Positions 62,982 through 64,000 of a stretch of 64,000 bases of DNA are shown here, in pieces. A program made the translations under genes and the position numbers. Within the stretch, counting starts at the first letter, position 1, and each line of letters begins with the position of its first letter. The notes beneath the pieces were generated by a model. It ran no database searches. It saw only the letters and a program-made list of their open reading frames with translations, and was not told where the DNA came from. This DNA comes from Ahaetulla prasina (lineage: Eukaryota; Chordata; Lepidosauria; Squamata; Colubridae): assembly GCF_028640845.1 (NCBI RefSeq), contig NC_080546.1:68105205-68169204 (forward strand), read 5' to 3'.

Positions 62982-63525
62982 TCATGCTGTGTGGGCGTTT
63001 TCTATCTCAATTGCTTCTCTGATTATTCTGTTGTTAAAGTGTTCAGTTTTGGCGATAGTTCTGGTCTTTTTAAAGTCAATATCATGTCCTGTGACTTTAA
63101 AGTGTTGGACCAGGGAAGAAGTTGGTTCCTCTTTTTTGAATGAGTTCTTGTGTTCTTCAATGCGTGCACTTATTCTTCTGTTGGTTTGTCCAATGTATGT
63201 GGTGGGGCAGGCGGTGCATGGGATTTCATATACTCCTTGATTTTCTAACTCAATTTTGTCTTTGGGGTTTCTTAGGATGGTGGATATTTTTCTGTTTGTG
63301 CAGAATGCTGTCTTGATGTTGTGTTTGTGGAGGATCTTGCTGATTCTGTCTGTGGTGCCTTTTATATATGGGAGGAGGGCTGTGCCGTTTTCTTGTTCTC
63401 TGTCTTGGATTTTAGTGGGGGGTTCTTTTTGGATTAGCTTGGTAATCTTATTTGTTTGGAATCCATTGGATGTTAGTACGTTAGTGAGAGTGTCTAGTTC
63501 GGGTTTTAGGTGTTGTTCATCAGCT
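62982..63525 (-). pseudogene. PLE protein: connector and GIY-YIG endonuclease
   Basis: Minus strand: LKPELDTLTNVLTSNGFQTN, LPYIKGTTDRISKILHKHNI, FCTNRKISTILRNPKD (connector), QGVYEIPCTACPTTYIGQTN (GIY-YIG core: VYEIPC..C plus TYIGQT), RISARIEEHKNSFKK (catalytic Arg and following EH), SLVQHFKVTGHDIDF and NNRIIREAIEIEN, stop at 62984. The CxxC pair before YIG is typical of PLE nucleases. The region looks open in a single frame, but the RT and start are missing, so it is a fragment. Confidence 0.85.
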
Positions 63526-63535
63526 AAGTTTTAGT

Positions 63536-63585
63536 TCATCAGTTCATAAGTTCATCAGTTCATAAGTTCATCAGTTTTAGGTGTT
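63536..63585. repeat. Short direct repeats at the PLE edge
   Basis: catcagttcataagtt occurs about two and a half times in a row, framed by two copies of ttttaggtgttgttcatca (about 63503 and 63568). Confidence 0.85.
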
Positions 63586-63620
63586 GTTCATCATCTTTAA
63601 AAAGACCAGAACTATCGCCA

Positions 63621-64000
63621 CTAAGTGTGGTGTGACTAAAGATTATAATTTAGGAATTATTTTGGATTATGATTGTTAGTTTTGATACCCTGCATTTTGT
63701 TCTGGGAAGTCGGGGTGGGGGTGGGGGTAAGGGGAGGGAATTGGGGGTTGGTAGAGATGGAGTGATGGTTAATGTACAGGGATTATTGAAGAAATATAAT
63801 TAATGTAGGGTCGGGTCTGCATAGTTACCATTTTAGAACGGTGGGGAGGGAGAAAGAGAGAGTAGGAGGTAGGAAAGAGGAGAAGAGGAAGGAAGAGGGA
63901 TAGTAGAGGAGAAGGAAGGTGTAGGGTGGAGGAGGAGGATGTAGATAAGAGAAGGAGAGGAAGGTTTGGAAAGTAAAAGAAGGTAGAAGAGGGAAGAGTG
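63621..64000 (+). mobile_element. L1 3' UTR fragment, same subfamily as L1-1
   Basis: From ctaagtgtggtgtgac to the window end it matches 1879-2262 with only scattered single-base changes, including the G-rich tract (63712-63745) and the purine-rich block. No L1 coding sequence precedes it: the PLE edge joins it directly. It presumably continues to an A tail past the window. Confidence 0.9.

Larger units (their letters stand above)
62382..63620 (-). mobile_element. Penelope-like element (PLE), 5'-truncated
   Basis: Minus strand: the end of the RT/connector region (about 63525-63250), a GIY-YIG endonuclease (about 63240-62982) and about 600 bases of 3' sequence with a hammerhead-ribozyme-like motif. 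The upstream edge carries direct repeats of catcagttcataagtt and a 25-base inverted piece of its own coding region, typical of the rearranged ends of PLE copies. PLEs combine an RT with a GIY-YIG nuclease and differ from LINEs and LTR elements. Confidence 0.85.

Noticed and set aside
1..64000. CRISPR arrays, bacterial operons, prophage or riboswitches
   Set aside because: All features are eukaryotic retroelements; the tandem repeats here are microsatellites without regular unique spacers.

Overview
This window is vertebrate nuclear DNA, most likely from a squamate reptile and probably a snake. Three things suggest this: LINE 3' ends running straight into (AATAG)n-type microsatellites, a mixture of L1, CR1/L2-like, Penelope, DIRS and chromovirus-type Ty3 elements all in one place, and a long (GATA)n tract. 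I see no host protein-coding gene, tRNA or rRNA. Almost every stretch that can be read as protein belongs to a retroelement. The species call is an inference from the repeat content.

Layout. 1-2376: an L1 with an intact ORF1 and a large internal deletion in ORF2. 2377-6705: a reverse Ty3/gypsy remnant (gag and a possible LTR) split by an ORF1-only L1 relative (3083-5907, 13-bp target site duplication, TSD). 6938-8363: LINE family A, reverse. 8781-12193: a second Ty3 element (chromovirus type) with both LTR ends, interrupted by LINE A. 12454-18800: LINE family B, split by a full-length LINE A (13088-17789), which is itself split by a miniature L1 derivative (15861-17316, 18-bp TSD). 18849-25828: two LINE family C copies in opposite orientation. 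27605-31735: LINE A and a CR1, with a second ORF1-only L1 relative (28527-30950, 20-bp TSD) inside the CR1. 31736-39424: an AT-rich retroposon split by a full-length L1 (32427-38115, 12-bp TSD) and a LINE C fragment. 39504-46545: a GATA tract, LINE B copies, LINE A with LINE C inside it, and a 137-bp hAT-type MITE with an 8-bp TSD. 46700-52045: a DIRS-like tyrosine-recombinase retrotransposon with inverted terminal repeats. 52929-61518: a third Ty3 element, split by two L1-mobilised retroposons that used the same target and by a fourth Ty3 element (57994-61272, 5-bp TSD). 61519-64000: an L1 tail, a LINE B tail, a Penelope-like element with a GIY-YIG endonuclease and a hammerhead-ribozyme-like motif, and an L1 3' UTR fragment.

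Functionally the window shows autonomous retroelements (L1, LINE A/B/C, CR1, Penelope, DIRS, Ty3) together with elements that probably depend on L1: two ORF1-only copies, two miniature L1 derivatives and one ORF-less retroposon. Most reading frames are broken. Exceptions are two intact ORF1 proteins, a nearly intact LINE B reverse transcriptase and a long open L1 RT segment. Clade names for families A, B and C rest on recalled family motifs, not on a search.
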